Of a stretch of 35,529 nucleotides of DNA, positions 7,919 to 16,052 are shown piece after piece. The first letter of the stretch is position 1. Each line of letters starts with the position of its first letter. The notes under the pieces are model-generated. The model saw only the letters and a list, made by a program, of their open reading frames with translations. It was not told where the DNA came from and did not search any database. The translations under genes and the position numbers were made by a program. Source of the stretch: an uncultured beta proteobacterium (lineage in GTDB: Bacteria; Pseudomonadota; Gammaproteobacteria; Burkholderiales; Burkholderiaceae_C); contig CAIVHU010000094.1 of assembly GCA_903905735.1 (NCBI GenBank), positions 1 to 35,529 of the forward strand, given 5' to 3'.

Positions 7919-9103
7919 CTACTGCCTACTACCGCCCTCAGCCAGAGCCGTCAATAGCGTTTGCATTGCGCTCTCCCATTGCAGCCGCTCCTGCTCAAGT
8001 CGCACTTTTTGCCCCCAAAGGTTTGTTTTTAGCGCCGTATAAACAGCTTGCTCGGCCTCATTCAGGTGCTCAAGCGCGAAATTGGATGTTTGCGCGGGCT
8101 CAGTACCCCAGAGGTTTTGGTGACAAAGCGTTGTTGCTTCGTCCATCAGCACCGAGCGCAGTTGCGGGAGGGCCTTGCGCGCTCGGTCAAGTATGGCGAA
8201 TCCGTGAGTGTCAATGTCTCCCCAGTAGACGGCGTTGACGTCCTGCAGCCATGGAATGGTCGCCAATGCGCTGACGGCGTTCCCCAACTTCATGATTCCA
8301 ACTGTGCCTGCAATGTCGGGCAACGCCATGCCGGTGGCCAGGTTTTCCACGATGACGACCGCCTGCGGACGGATTTGTAGGGCAGCGATGTCTTGCGCCG
8401 GAGCTTCAAAATCATGGAGGCCTCCGACGAGCTGTCTGAGTTCGGAGCAAAGCAGTCGTATTCGGATTCGATGTGGTGGTCGCAGCAATCCACAGACCTC
8501 ATGAAAATTGCCGTCCCCTTTGTCTTGCCTGATGACCTTGAGTAATCCAGTGATGATGCCGGTTCGCTGCTCTGCCCACTTTGTGTCGAGGCCCTCTACG
8601 GGTAACTGGCGCAAATAGACGTTGGACGTTGGGTTTCGCACCAGCCAGTCGAGCATTGTGACCAGACGACTGAAGTCGACTTCGGAGTAGTCCGCCAGAA
8701 CATTGAAGTGAGCGGCGAGGGCGCCACCTTCCGCCAGTTGCGGCCACTTTGAAACCAATTGGGCATACCGCTCTTTTGCTCGATTCCAGCGCGGGGCCTG
8801 GCCCACAAGCACGGCAACCTCTTGCGGACTTGAGATGCTGAGGAAAACTGGAAGCTCTTGAGTCCCCAGCCTCGCCCACTTGCGCACCTCTCGGCTGACT
8901 TCGCCCACATTCTTCCAGGCTGCCCAGGACGATGCCCATGCAAGGACCCCGGTAGCATTTTCGATTGCGTCTTTCTCCGCGGGTGTGCCCAGACTGATTT
9001 GGAGCGGCCAAGTACCAACGCCAGCCAGCCAGGCTTGATGTTGGTTGTTGAACCGGCGAACCAGAAAGTCGCGCGCGGCCTCAGGCGAGAGCAGCTTCGC
9101 CAT
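7919..9103 (-). CDS. jetD: Wadjet nuclease subunit JetD
   Basis: This 394-aa protein has the DUF3322/DUF2220 arrangement of JetD, the Toprim-type nuclease of Wadjet systems, which cuts plasmid DNA after the JetABC motor has extruded a loop. The metal-binding residues expected of the Toprim fold are visible: Glu253 in VIVENLATG and Asp296/Asp298 in YWGDIDTHG. Its start overlaps the end of jetC by 23 bases, so it is the last gene of the jetABCD operon. Length and order fit type I Wadjet. The catalytic set appears intact. Confidence 0.95.
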   Translation of the reverse strand: MAKLLSPEAARDFLVRRFNNQHQAWLAGVGTWPLQISLGTPAEKDAIENATGVLAWASSWAAWKNVGEVSREVRKWARLGTQELPVFLSISSPQEVAVLVGQAPRWNRAKERYAQLVSKWPQLAEGGALAAHFNVLADYSEVDFSRLVTMLDWLVRNPTSNVYLRQLPVEGLDTKWAEQRTGIITGLLKVIRQDKGDGNFHEVCGLLRPPHRIRIRLLCSELRQLVGGLHDFEAPAQDIAALQIRPQAVVIVENLATGMALPDIAGTVGIMKLGNAVSALATIPWLQDVNAVYWGDIDTHGFAILDRARKALPQLRSVLMDEATTLCHQNLWGTEPAQTSNFALEHLNEAEQAVYTALKTNLWGQKVRLEQERLQWESAMQTLLTALAEGGSRQ

Positions 9104-12100
9104 GGGGCAGTTCCTGCGTTAACTTCAAGCGTTGTGTCACGGTGTCGTAGTCAATAGGAATGGCAGCGGATTTCTTTCGGTCTTTGATGTGGATGTAGCA
9201 GGCGCCGCCAATGAAGGGCTCAAGGGTCATGACGGACTTCATCGGGGTGGCCACCACCATCTGGAACCCAAAAGTCTTGAAGATGTTCATGGCCATGGCC
9301 GTGAATTCAGCGTCCGCCTTGTCGAAAGCCTCATCGAGGACCACGGTGGAATAGCTGGGCAGCGCGCGGTCTTGGCCACCGAGCTGGTAGCGCAGCGCGG
9401 CTGCCAAGCAGGTCGCTGCCAGTTTTTGGCGTTGTCCGCCTGATTTGCCGGCGCCACTTCGGTACACCTCAACCTCCACTTTTTCAGCGTCCAGCTCGCG
9501 CGCCACAAATTCGACGTGCTGGCGGACATCGAGCACCAGGTTGCGCCAGTTCTTGTCAGCAGTCTCCTGGCTGCCAAGGCGTTTCACCAGGGCCGCCAGC
9601 ACCATGAATCGCTGCTCCACCCCCGATGGCTCGGCGCTGAAGGTGTGGCTGAGCGCCTCTTTCAGGCTATGGCTGAAGCTTCGAACCTCTTCCAGATTTT
9701 TGTCCGCTGTTTCGATGACCAGATGCGTCCCGGGGTTAAAAGGTGCCGTCTCAAGGCTCGCGTTTACAAGCTCCATTCGTACGCGAATCGCTGAGCGCTC
9801 CTGCCCCAGTTTTGTCGTCAGCATGGTGATGTTCTGGCCAGTTTGTTCTTGCAACAAATCCCGGAAACGCTGTTCATACTGCGGGAGTCCATCGGTTTCC
9901 AGACGTTTGAGCCTGCCAAAGTAGTCCTCCGCACTGGCCATGGTCGCGTCCAGCCCACCGCTCTCGGCGGGGAAGTCCCGGTTGAACTGGGCGAAACGTT
10001 GAGTGATTGAGTTCTGGAGGTTCGAGATGCGCAACTCGGCCGCGCTCGACTCCGAGGCGAGCCCCTTGTCAACTGCCGAGCTGACCTGCTCAATGTTTTC
10101 CAGGGTACAGATACTTTTTTGGGCCAATGCCACGAGATACCGTGCCTCGAGCTGTTCGCTGAATGCCGGTGGTTTGTCAGAGCCGGGGAACAACCGCTCA
10201 AGGGTTTCGAGTCGAGCCTCCAACTTGCGAAGCTCAGTTGAAATCCCGCCTTTTCGGACTTCCTCGGCCGTTCGAGCCTTGACCGCGTCATCGTATTTGC
10301 GCTTCTGCTCGATGATTTTGGTTTCAATGCGCTCCAGGTCCGGCCGAGCTTTTGTCTCGTCTTCGATGCGCTTGGCTAAATCAGTCACCCGAGTAATCAG
10401 TGATGCAACATCGACCTCTGACCAAGACATATTGGACAAGGTTTGGCATTGCATGAACTTTTGGTTTTGCAGGTCCTCTTCTGTGCTCAACTTGGAGAGG
10501 TCCGTGGTTAGCCCGCCAATCTCGTCAGCGAGGGCTTGGGCCGTTTCCATGTAGAGCGCCAGCTTCTCCTTGTTGTCAAAGCCAATGACCCACTGGCTGC
10601 GGTCAGAAACGTTATGACGGTCGTTCTTCTCATGGTGGCTGCTGTTGCGCTTGACCAAACCTTCCTTGGTTATCGCTCGTGTGGCAGCACTGAAGGAAAG
10701 CATGTTCTCAGCGCACTCCATGTCAAAGTGCAGCTTAAGCTCTTCCCCTAGCCATTTCTCACAGGGGCCCTGCGCGATGCTCAGCTTTCTGACAAGAGAT
10801 AGCGGGTGCGAAGTCCTGTTCCCGATAGTTTGGGGCAACATACGATAGTAGTTCAGATGCGTACCGATATTGTGCGCATTGAGATAGCTGGAGACCGAAC
10901 GGTAATACTTTTCGTCCACCAGTATTGACCGGGCAAACCCGCTCATAACACGTTCAATGGCACCCCGCCATACGGCGGCATCCGCGTTTACTTCCAGCAA
11001 CTCGCCGGCAAACGGTAGCTTCTCGGGCGGAACCCCAAGGTCGTCGGCCAGCGCCTCCCGCAAGTCGAGCAGCTTAGCCGGAATATTGGAGCGTTGACGC
11101 TGCAGCGCTTTCACCTCCGCCGCGGCCCTGGCAAACTTATCTTCAGCCTCGCGTTTCATGCGCTTGAGCTCGTCTTTCTGTAACTCCAGGGTCTGGCGCA
11201 GTTCGGTAGCTTTGAGAACAAATTGTTTCGCGGCTTCCACGCGCTGGACGAACCAGACCACTTCGTCAGGCATGGCCCAGCCCATGGCGTCACAGGCGTG
11301 CTTGGCCTGGTCCCGCTTGCGCAGACGCTCAGGCTTTTCCTTCTCAGCCTGTTCGCGCTCCCGCTGCAACTGCTCCAGCAAGGTGCCGCCCATGCCTGCT
11401 TTGCTTGCCCTGAGCTTGTCCAGCTTGTCGCTTTCGTGGCCCTCAATGTCCTCGAGCTGCAGCAGTTTCTGCTTCGCCCCCTCTTCTTCAACCTCTTGCT
11501 CGACGATACGCTCAATGAGCAGAAGACGGCGCTGGTACTCCCGGTAGGGCCCAACTGATGTCTGGATTGAAAGTACGTCTTGGCGCTGCAAACTGGCCGA
11601 CTGCATTTGCACGTGCTCTTCGCGGGCAGGGGACAAGGTCTCGATTTGGCGGCGTGCGTCCACGACCGCGCGATGAGCGGCGTTTAGCTCGCCGAACTCG
11701 CTAACCAACCGGTCAGCGATGGCAAAGGTATCTGGCGTATCGAGCATGAAGTCACGCAGGAACACATTGAGGTCGCCCAGGTTTTTGGCGGACTGGGTCT
11801 TGTGCAGCAGACGCAGCGCCCGTTCGTTGTCGATACCCAGCAGGTGCCTGAATTTCTCTTGGTAGACGCTGAATTCCTGGCAGACCGTTGCGCCCGCAAG
11901 CTCTTGCTTGAAACGGCGGACGTCAAATTCAGATTCTGCAAAGAACTCCAGTTCCGACACGTCAAAGGGGCGGTCAAGGATGAGGTAGACACGTTTGGCG
12001 TCAGTGGACGTGGTGGAGTTCCCCTTGACCCACAGGACCTGAGCAAGCGCAACGCAGCGCCCCTGCTGGTTCCGGTAGGTCTCGGTGATGGCTGACCAGG

Positions 12101-12449
12101 TGGTCCCGGTGCGCAAGTACTGGGCGGCATATTCACCGTTGTCTCCAGTCTGCTGTGACCAGGCGCCACGAATGTACGTCATCACATTGCGGTCTTTGCC
12201 GTTGCGTTCAGCCTCGCGCGCGGCCACGTTAAAGTCCACCCATTTGGGCGGGGTCATTAAGGCCGCATGGGCGTCCAGCGCGGTGGATTTGCCGGACCCA
12301 GAAGGTCCGACAAAAAGGTAGCCTTCATCGGGAATCTCAAAGGTGAAAATTCCGGAAAAAGTGCCCCAGTTGAAGGTCTGGATACGCTTGAGCCGGAACT
12401 GGTCCTCGGCGCCGTCCAGAAAGAGGCTGGATTGTTCGATTGATTTCAT
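9081..12449 (-). CDS. jetC: Wadjet SMC-like ATPase JetC
   Basis: At 1122 aa this is the SMC/MukB-like motor of the Wadjet complex. Walker A is at residues 48-56 (GPSGSGKST). A long coiled-coil region with a central hinge-like part lies between about 270 and 960. The ABC signature (KSGGQRQKL) is near 1002-1010 and Walker B (VVLDEAFDKAD) near 1036-1046. All ATPase motifs are intact. It pairs with JetB and JetA, the kleisin-side partners, to extrude DNA loops on circular plasmids. A 15-base gap separates it from jetB, and jetD overlaps its end. Confidence 0.96.
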   Translation of the reverse strand: MKSIEQSSLFLDGAEDQFRLKRIQTFNWGTFSGIFTFEIPDEGYLFVGPSGSGKSTALDAHAALMTPPKWVDFNVAAREAERNGKDRNVMTYIRGAWSQQTGDNGEYAAQYLRTGTTWSAITETYRNQQGRCVALAQVLWVKGNSTTSTDAKRVYLILDRPFDVSELEFFAESEFDVRRFKQELAGATVCQEFSVYQEKFRHLLGIDNERALRLLHKTQSAKNLGDLNVFLRDFMLDTPDTFAIADRLVSEFGELNAAHRAVVDARRQIETLSPAREEHVQMQSASLQRQDVLSIQTSVGPYREYQRRLLLIERIVEQEVEEEGAKQKLLQLEDIEGHESDKLDKLRASKAGMGGTLLEQLQREREQAEKEKPERLRKRDQAKHACDAMGWAMPDEVVWFVQRVEAAKQFVLKATELRQTLELQKDELKRMKREAEDKFARAAAEVKALQRQRSNIPAKLLDLREALADDLGVPPEKLPFAGELLEVNADAAVWRGAIERVMSGFARSILVDEKYYRSVSSYLNAHNIGTHLNYYRMLPQTIGNRTSHPLSLVRKLSIAQGPCEKWLGEELKLHFDMECAENMLSFSAATRAITKEGLVKRNSSHHEKNDRHNVSDRSQWVIGFDNKEKLALYMETAQALADEIGGLTTDLSKLSTEEDLQNQKFMQCQTLSNMSWSEVDVASLITRVTDLAKRIEDETKARPDLERIETKIIEQKRKYDDAVKARTAEEVRKGGISTELRKLEARLETLERLFPGSDKPPAFSEQLEARYLVALAQKSICTLENIEQVSSAVDKGLASESSAAELRISNLQNSITQRFAQFNRDFPAESGGLDATMASAEDYFGRLKRLETDGLPQYEQRFRDLLQEQTGQNITMLTTKLGQERSAIRVRMELVNASLETAPFNPGTHLVIETADKNLEEVRSFSHSLKEALSHTFSAEPSGVEQRFMVLAALVKRLGSQETADKNWRNLVLDVRQHVEFVARELDAEKVEVEVYRSGAGKSGGQRQKLAATCLAAALRYQLGGQDRALPSYSTVVLDEAFDKADAEFTAMAMNIFKTFGFQMVVATPMKSVMTLEPFIGGACYIHIKDRKKSAAIPIDYDTVTQRLKLTQELPHGEAALA

Positions 12450-12464
12450 GTTTTCTGCCCGTCC

Positions 12465-13157
12465 TTAGTCGGCCGATACGACTTCATCAGTGCCATTTGC
12501 ATCCGAGTTGTTACTCGCCATGGTCATGTACACCTTGTTCAGCGCCTGAATGTCTTCTGCTGAGAAGAGCAGTTTCAGGGTAGGTGAGACCTCGTAGCGC
12601 TCATCGGCACCCTGCAGTTTGTGCAGCAGGCTCAATGTTTTCATCTTCTCGATGGCGTTGAGCGACTGTTTTTCAAACTTCGCGTGGTCAGGGTTGGGCT
12701 GGCGCTCGAATACGCTCATGTGCTCCAGCATTTCCGGGTTAGAGACAACCGCGCGGTCACCCTGGGCGTCGGCTTGAGTCAGGCGTTGTCGCAGGTAAAG
12801 CACCAACACCGACTCGATGAAGGTCAGGGGGGCTTTGCGCAAGAGAATCGGGATGTCCACTTGTTCAAACGACATTTGCCGGGTGAACGCAACGCCTTGG
12901 TCTCGGTCGATGACCAGCTCCAGAAAGATGTCATGAAGGCGGGAGGTGACCACGTCCTCGTCGCGAAGTAAGACAGGCCAGAGCTTGGCATGCCGGCGCA
13001 CGTCAACGCAAGGCCCGCGCAGCAGCTGGACCAGCACTCGGCGGGCGTCAACGGGCAGCGTCCCCCGGTCGCCGGGTATGACCGTGGGCGGCGTCAGGCT
13101 GTCGGCGGCGCTATTGTCTGGCAGGACTTCTACTTCAGATTCATTCCTTGAGTTCAT
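12465..13157 (-). CDS. jetB: Wadjet subunit JetB (DUF4194, MukE/MksE-like)
   Basis: This is 230 aa when started at the ATG at 13157, which overlaps the end of jetA by 17 bases. The frame is open further upstream, but that part lies inside jetA and is not natural protein sequence. The core (GPCVDVRRHAKLWPVLLRDE, then LHDIFLELVIDRDQGVAFTR) is typical of DUF4194, the winged-helix MukE-like subunit that joins kleisin and SMC in the Wadjet complex. The N-terminal 35 residues are acidic and probably disordered. It is the second gene of jetABCD. Confidence 0.93.
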   Translation of the reverse strand: MNSRNESEVEVLPDNSAADSLTPPTVIPGDRGTLPVDARRVLVQLLRGPCVDVRRHAKLWPVLLRDEDVVTSRLHDIFLELVIDRDQGVAFTRQMSFEQVDIPILLRKAPLTFIESVLVLYLRQRLTQADAQGDRAVVSNPEMLEHMSVFERQPNPDHAKFEKQSLNAIEKMKTLSLLHKLQGADERYEVSPTLKLLFSAEDIQALNKVYMTMASNNSDANGTDEVVSAD

Positions 13158-14604
13158 CGTATCTCTCCCTGATGAAATAGATTGCGGGCACTTTGGCCCA
13201 TCGCTTGTTATGTTCGTCAGCACCCCAGCTGATGGTTTCCATGCCCGGCGTGACCTCTCCATGTTTGGCACCAAGAGCGATGTAACCAACAACGCTACCC
13301 AGTCCTTGCTCGGCAGGAAAGTGGCTGAGCAGGTCTCCCACCGAGACCTGAGATTTGCGATTGAGCATGTCCCGCACATGCTGTTTTAACGTGCGAAAGT
13401 CAATCTCTGACTGACGCACCAAGTCACTGATGACGTCCAGCGTCAGCTCAGATGGCTCGGCTTGCGCCATGCTGGTGTCGGCCATTCGCTCCGCAGGGTC
13501 GTACAGCGTGGACTGTGAGACCGAACGCAGCGTGCTGCTGGTAAGCTCCAGCGAATACTCGATTAGCTGGTTGGCCCGCACGATGTCCTTGTTGGCAATT
13601 GCTGCTGACGTTGCACTTTTCAGAAGCCCGTTGATGCGTCGGTGCTCCAGAAACTCCCGGCTCTGGACAAAGCTTTTCAGGCTTCTTGCAAAACTTTGCA
13701 GCACTTCGTGTACGCCGCCGCCCTCGTCGAGCAAAGCGCCGGTCAGCCCGTTCAAGAACTTGCGTTCATGTGAGGATAAATCGCGCGCAAAGGGTCGGCT
13801 GACCACCGCCTCCAGGGACTCGAGCAAAGTCTGAGCTTGCTCGTTGTCTGTAAGCAGTTGCCAGAATGCGTTGAAAGTTTGACCAGCGGGAGAGCCACCA
13901 ATCAGGTCGACCCCTGCAAAGAGGGCCTCGAGAACGTCACCACGGCTACCGTCGTGCTCCATGATGCTCTGGCGCAGCCCACGGTTAAGCTTGTCAAACT
14001 CATCACGCACGCTGCGGAAGTCACCCGTAAGTTCTTCAGCTAAGGAGATAACCTCCCGGGTCCGCTCAAGAGCCCGAGCTTTGGAAATGGGCTTCACGCC
14101 AGAGCGCTCGACTTCGGCAATGGCTTGGTCGATTTTGTCGCGCTCTTTACGTAAAGTCTCCAGCCGCGATGCCGGGTTGGTATCCGTTTCTTCGGCGAGC
14201 CTTGAGAGCTGCTGGATGACCAAGGACAAACGACTTTCCGTGGCCATAGTTCGGGGCTTGAGCACGCCCAGGATAAAGCGAAGGGCGCTCAGCGCCTCGG
14301 CCGAAAGCTCATATTCCTCTTCGCTTGCGCCTGCGGGAAAGCGACGTGTCAGCCATCCCTCGGACAGCCAGTCAGCCACATAGGCGTGGGCCGTCTGCGG
14401 CATCTCCTCGCCGGTGATGCGGAGGTCCTCCAATTCCCTGGAAAGACGTTCGATGAGCGCGGAACCCGGAAGGACCTTGGCGTTGTCTTGATACAGGCTC
14501 TGCAAAAGCGCAATAACGACAGGTGCCTTGTTGGCAGCAAGCAGGCGCCAAAGCGGCTGCTCCCTCAAGGTTCTTAGTGACGCTGCGGCACGCGATGATT
14601 TCAT
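13141..14604 (-). CDS. jetA: Wadjet subunit JetA (DUF3375, kleisin-like)
   Basis: The product is 487 aa from the ATG at 14604, which has a good GAGAGGA ribosome-binding site. A longer open frame reaching 14751 runs through the promoter region and is rejected. The sequence is of the DUF3375 family, the MukF/MksB-like kleisin of type I Wadjet: an N-terminal helical/winged domain (LRTLREQPLWRLLAANKAP), long helices through the middle, and a C-terminal winged part. It is the promoter-proximal gene of jetABCD, with a 5' leader of about 90 bases. Confidence 0.93.
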   Translation of the reverse strand: MKSSRAAASLRTLREQPLWRLLAANKAPVVIALLQSLYQDNAKVLPGSALIERLSRELEDLRITGEEMPQTAHAYVADWLSEGWLTRRFPAGASEEEYELSAEALSALRFILGVLKPRTMATESRLSLVIQQLSRLAEETDTNPASRLETLRKERDKIDQAIAEVERSGVKPISKARALERTREVISLAEELTGDFRSVRDEFDKLNRGLRQSIMEHDGSRGDVLEALFAGVDLIGGSPAGQTFNAFWQLLTDNEQAQTLLESLEAVVSRPFARDLSSHERKFLNGLTGALLDEGGGVHEVLQSFARSLKSFVQSREFLEHRRINGLLKSATSAAIANKDIVRANQLIEYSLELTSSTLRSVSQSTLYDPAERMADTSMAQAEPSELTLDVISDLVRQSEIDFRTLKQHVRDMLNRKSQVSVGDLLSHFPAEQGLGSVVGYIALGAKHGEVTPGMETISWGADEHNKRWAKVPAIYFIRERYDELKE

Positions 14605-14704
14605 GGGTCCTCTCAACCCCACACATTGGCCAGCGCTGTTGGGACCGGGAATGTGTGAAGTACTGCAGTCATAGTGGATTTTGGTGATAAATACGCATCT
14701 AATT

Positions 14705-14735
14705 ATTATACGTGTAAAAAGTACGCCCGTATAGT
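14705..14735. promoter_or_regulatory. Overlapping divergent promoters sharing a TATACG dyad
   Basis: On the minus strand TATACG (14733-14728), 17 bases, then TATAAT (14710-14705) point to jetA. On the plus strand TATACG (14707-14712), 17 bases, then TATAGT (14730-14735) point to the WYL regulator. The two TATACG elements are the arms of one inverted repeat. Further ATACG copies lie at 14691-14695 and 14753-14757. The -10 boxes are strong and the -35 boxes poor, as at regulator-controlled promoters. Binding by the WYL protein is inferred. Confidence 0.55.
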
Positions 14736-14760
14736 TTATATATTGATGCACAATACGGCT

Positions 14761-15654
14761 ATGCCAAAAAAACCACTTGAGCCCGTCGTTGGGCTAAAAA
14801 CAAGCTCACGCTGGAGTCAAGACCGCCGGCTGGAGTTCATCGACTTCCGATTGCGATGGGACGGGCGGATTAATCGAAGTGACATCACTTCATTCTTTGG
14901 CATATCAGTGCCGCAAGCCTCCTTGGACATTGCGCGGTACCTAGAACTAGGGCCTGAGAATCTGGAATATGACCGCAGTTCCAGAATCTACCTGGCGAGC
15001 CCGGCCTTCAAGCCAGTTTTTGCCACTAGTAACAGTGCGCAGTACCTCAACGATTTGCTTGCGTTGGAGGCGGGACTTCTTGAAGCTGACTCCAGTTTCT
15101 TGGGCTGGCGCCCACCTACGGCACTGGTACCGACACCTGGTCGTCAGCTCAATAGTCAGACGCTAACAACACTATTGAAGGCAATCCGAGACCAACTGGG
15201 TGTGCGGGTCCTGTATCAATCAATGACACATCCAGAGCCTCAGCACCGCGACCTGTCACCGCACGCAATTGCTCATGATGGTTTCAGGTGGCACGTTAGG
15301 GCTTATTGCCATAAACGAAATGAGTTCCTGGACTTCGTGATTGCGCGTGTCCTGGAAATCGATTTTTCAGGCAGCGGTGGGCCCAGTCCCTTGGAGGACA
15401 AGGTATGGCAAACAAAGGTGGATTTGGTCTTGGCGCCACACCCAGGCCTGAGCCTATCCATGCGGCGAGCCATTGAGATTGATTACGGTATGACGGATGG
15501 CACGGCAATCTTGTCCTGCAGGCAAGCGCTTTTGTTTTACCTACTGAAGCACCTGAGAGTCGAACTGGACCAGCCTGGCACGCCCCATGAGCAACAGATT
15601 ATTTTGTTGAACGCGGTGGAGGTGAAGGCGCTTTTGGCGGGGATACAACAGTAA
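14761..15654 (+). CDS. WYL-domain transcriptional regulator (BrxR/CapW type)
   Basis: This is 297 aa from the ATG at 14761; an ATG at 14746 would add five residues but leave almost no leader after the predicted promoter. Residues 15-75 form a winged HTH (FFGISVPQASLDIARYLELG). The WYL domain follows near 165-220, with FRWHVRAYC in place of the literal WYL and DFVIARVL, as in BrxR/CapW regulators. A WCX-like C-terminal domain completes it. Members of this family repress phage-defence operons and respond to nucleic-acid ligands. It is divergent from jetABCD over a shared promoter, so it probably controls Wadjet and itself. Confidence 0.88.
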   Translation: MPKKPLEPVVGLKTSSRWSQDRRLEFIDFRLRWDGRINRSDITSFFGISVPQASLDIARYLELGPENLEYDRSSRIYLASPAFKPVFATSNSAQYLNDLLALEAGLLEADSSFLGWRPPTALVPTPGRQLNSQTLTTLLKAIRDQLGVRVLYQSMTHPEPQHRDLSPHAIAHDGFRWHVRAYCHKRNEFLDFVIARVLEIDFSGSGGPSPLEDKVWQTKVDLVLAPHPGLSLSMRRAIEIDYGMTDGTAILSCRQALLFYLLKHLRVELDQPGTPHEQQIILLNAVEVKALLAGIQQ

Positions 15655-15663
15655 ATGCAACTA

Positions 15664-15680
15664 GCGCTGAGCGTCAGCGC
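15664..15680 (+). terminator. Hairpin after the WYL regulator
   Basis: GCGCTGA-GCG-TCAGCGC is a perfect 7-bp stem with a 3-base loop, nine bases after the regulator's stop codon. No U-tract follows, so it may be a weak or Rho-assisted terminator. Confidence 0.35.
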
Positions 15681-15768
15681 AGCGATGCAATGCGCGGCGC
15701 CAAAAAACCAACAGTTTATTGCCACCCGAATGCACAACTTGCTGGCAAATCAGTCGCGTGATAACGTA

Positions 15769-15797
15769 TTGACGTTGGATATATAAACACATACTCT
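15769..15797 (+). promoter_or_regulatory. Sigma-70-type promoter of the type I RM operon
   Basis: TTGACG (15769-15774), 17 bases, then TACTCT (15792-15797). Transcription would begin near 15804, only about six bases before the ATG at 15810, and no Shine-Dalgarno sequence is seen there. The first gene may be translated from a nearly leaderless mRNA. Confidence 0.5.
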
Positions 15798-15809
15798 ATA
15801 CACACGAAT

Positions 15810-16040
15810 ATGGCACGCCCCAAACTCAAAACCGAAACAACCACGCTCAAGATGACGCCAGAGGTCAGAGACCTTTGGGAACAATGCGCTGAAAAGGAAT
15901 ACCGCAGCCTCACCAGCATGTTTGAGGTGATGGTGCGCGACTATGCAAAGAAGGCCGGCGTCGAGCCTTCGCCAGCGCAAGAGGCTCTTACACCAGTCGA
16001 GCCTGCCGCCAAAACGAAAAAAACCACAACCAAGAAATAA
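15810..16040 (+). CDS. Small ribbon-helix-helix-like protein ahead of hsdM
   Basis: This 76-aa protein begins with a short strand (TETTTLKMTPEVRDLWEQCA) followed by two helices to about residue 50, the plan of Arc/MetJ-type ribbon-helix-helix DNA-binding proteins. A Lys/Thr-rich tail (residues 65-76) follows. It ends 12 bases before hsdM and shares its promoter, so it probably acts as the autoregulator of the restriction-modification operon. No toxin gene accompanies it. There is no ribosome-binding site and a very short predicted leader. Similar small genes often precede hsdM in related bacteria; the regulatory role is inferred. Confidence 0.68.
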   Translation: MARPKLKTETTTLKMTPEVRDLWEQCAEKEYRSLTSMFEVMVRDYAKKAGVEPSPAQEALTPVEPAAKTKKTTTKK

Positions 16041-16052
16041 ACCAGGGATTAC

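Noticed and set aside
13158..13379. Longer jetB start at 13379
   Set aside because: The extension lies wholly inside jetA in another frame and lacks family resemblance; the ATG at 13157 gives a normal DUF4194 length.
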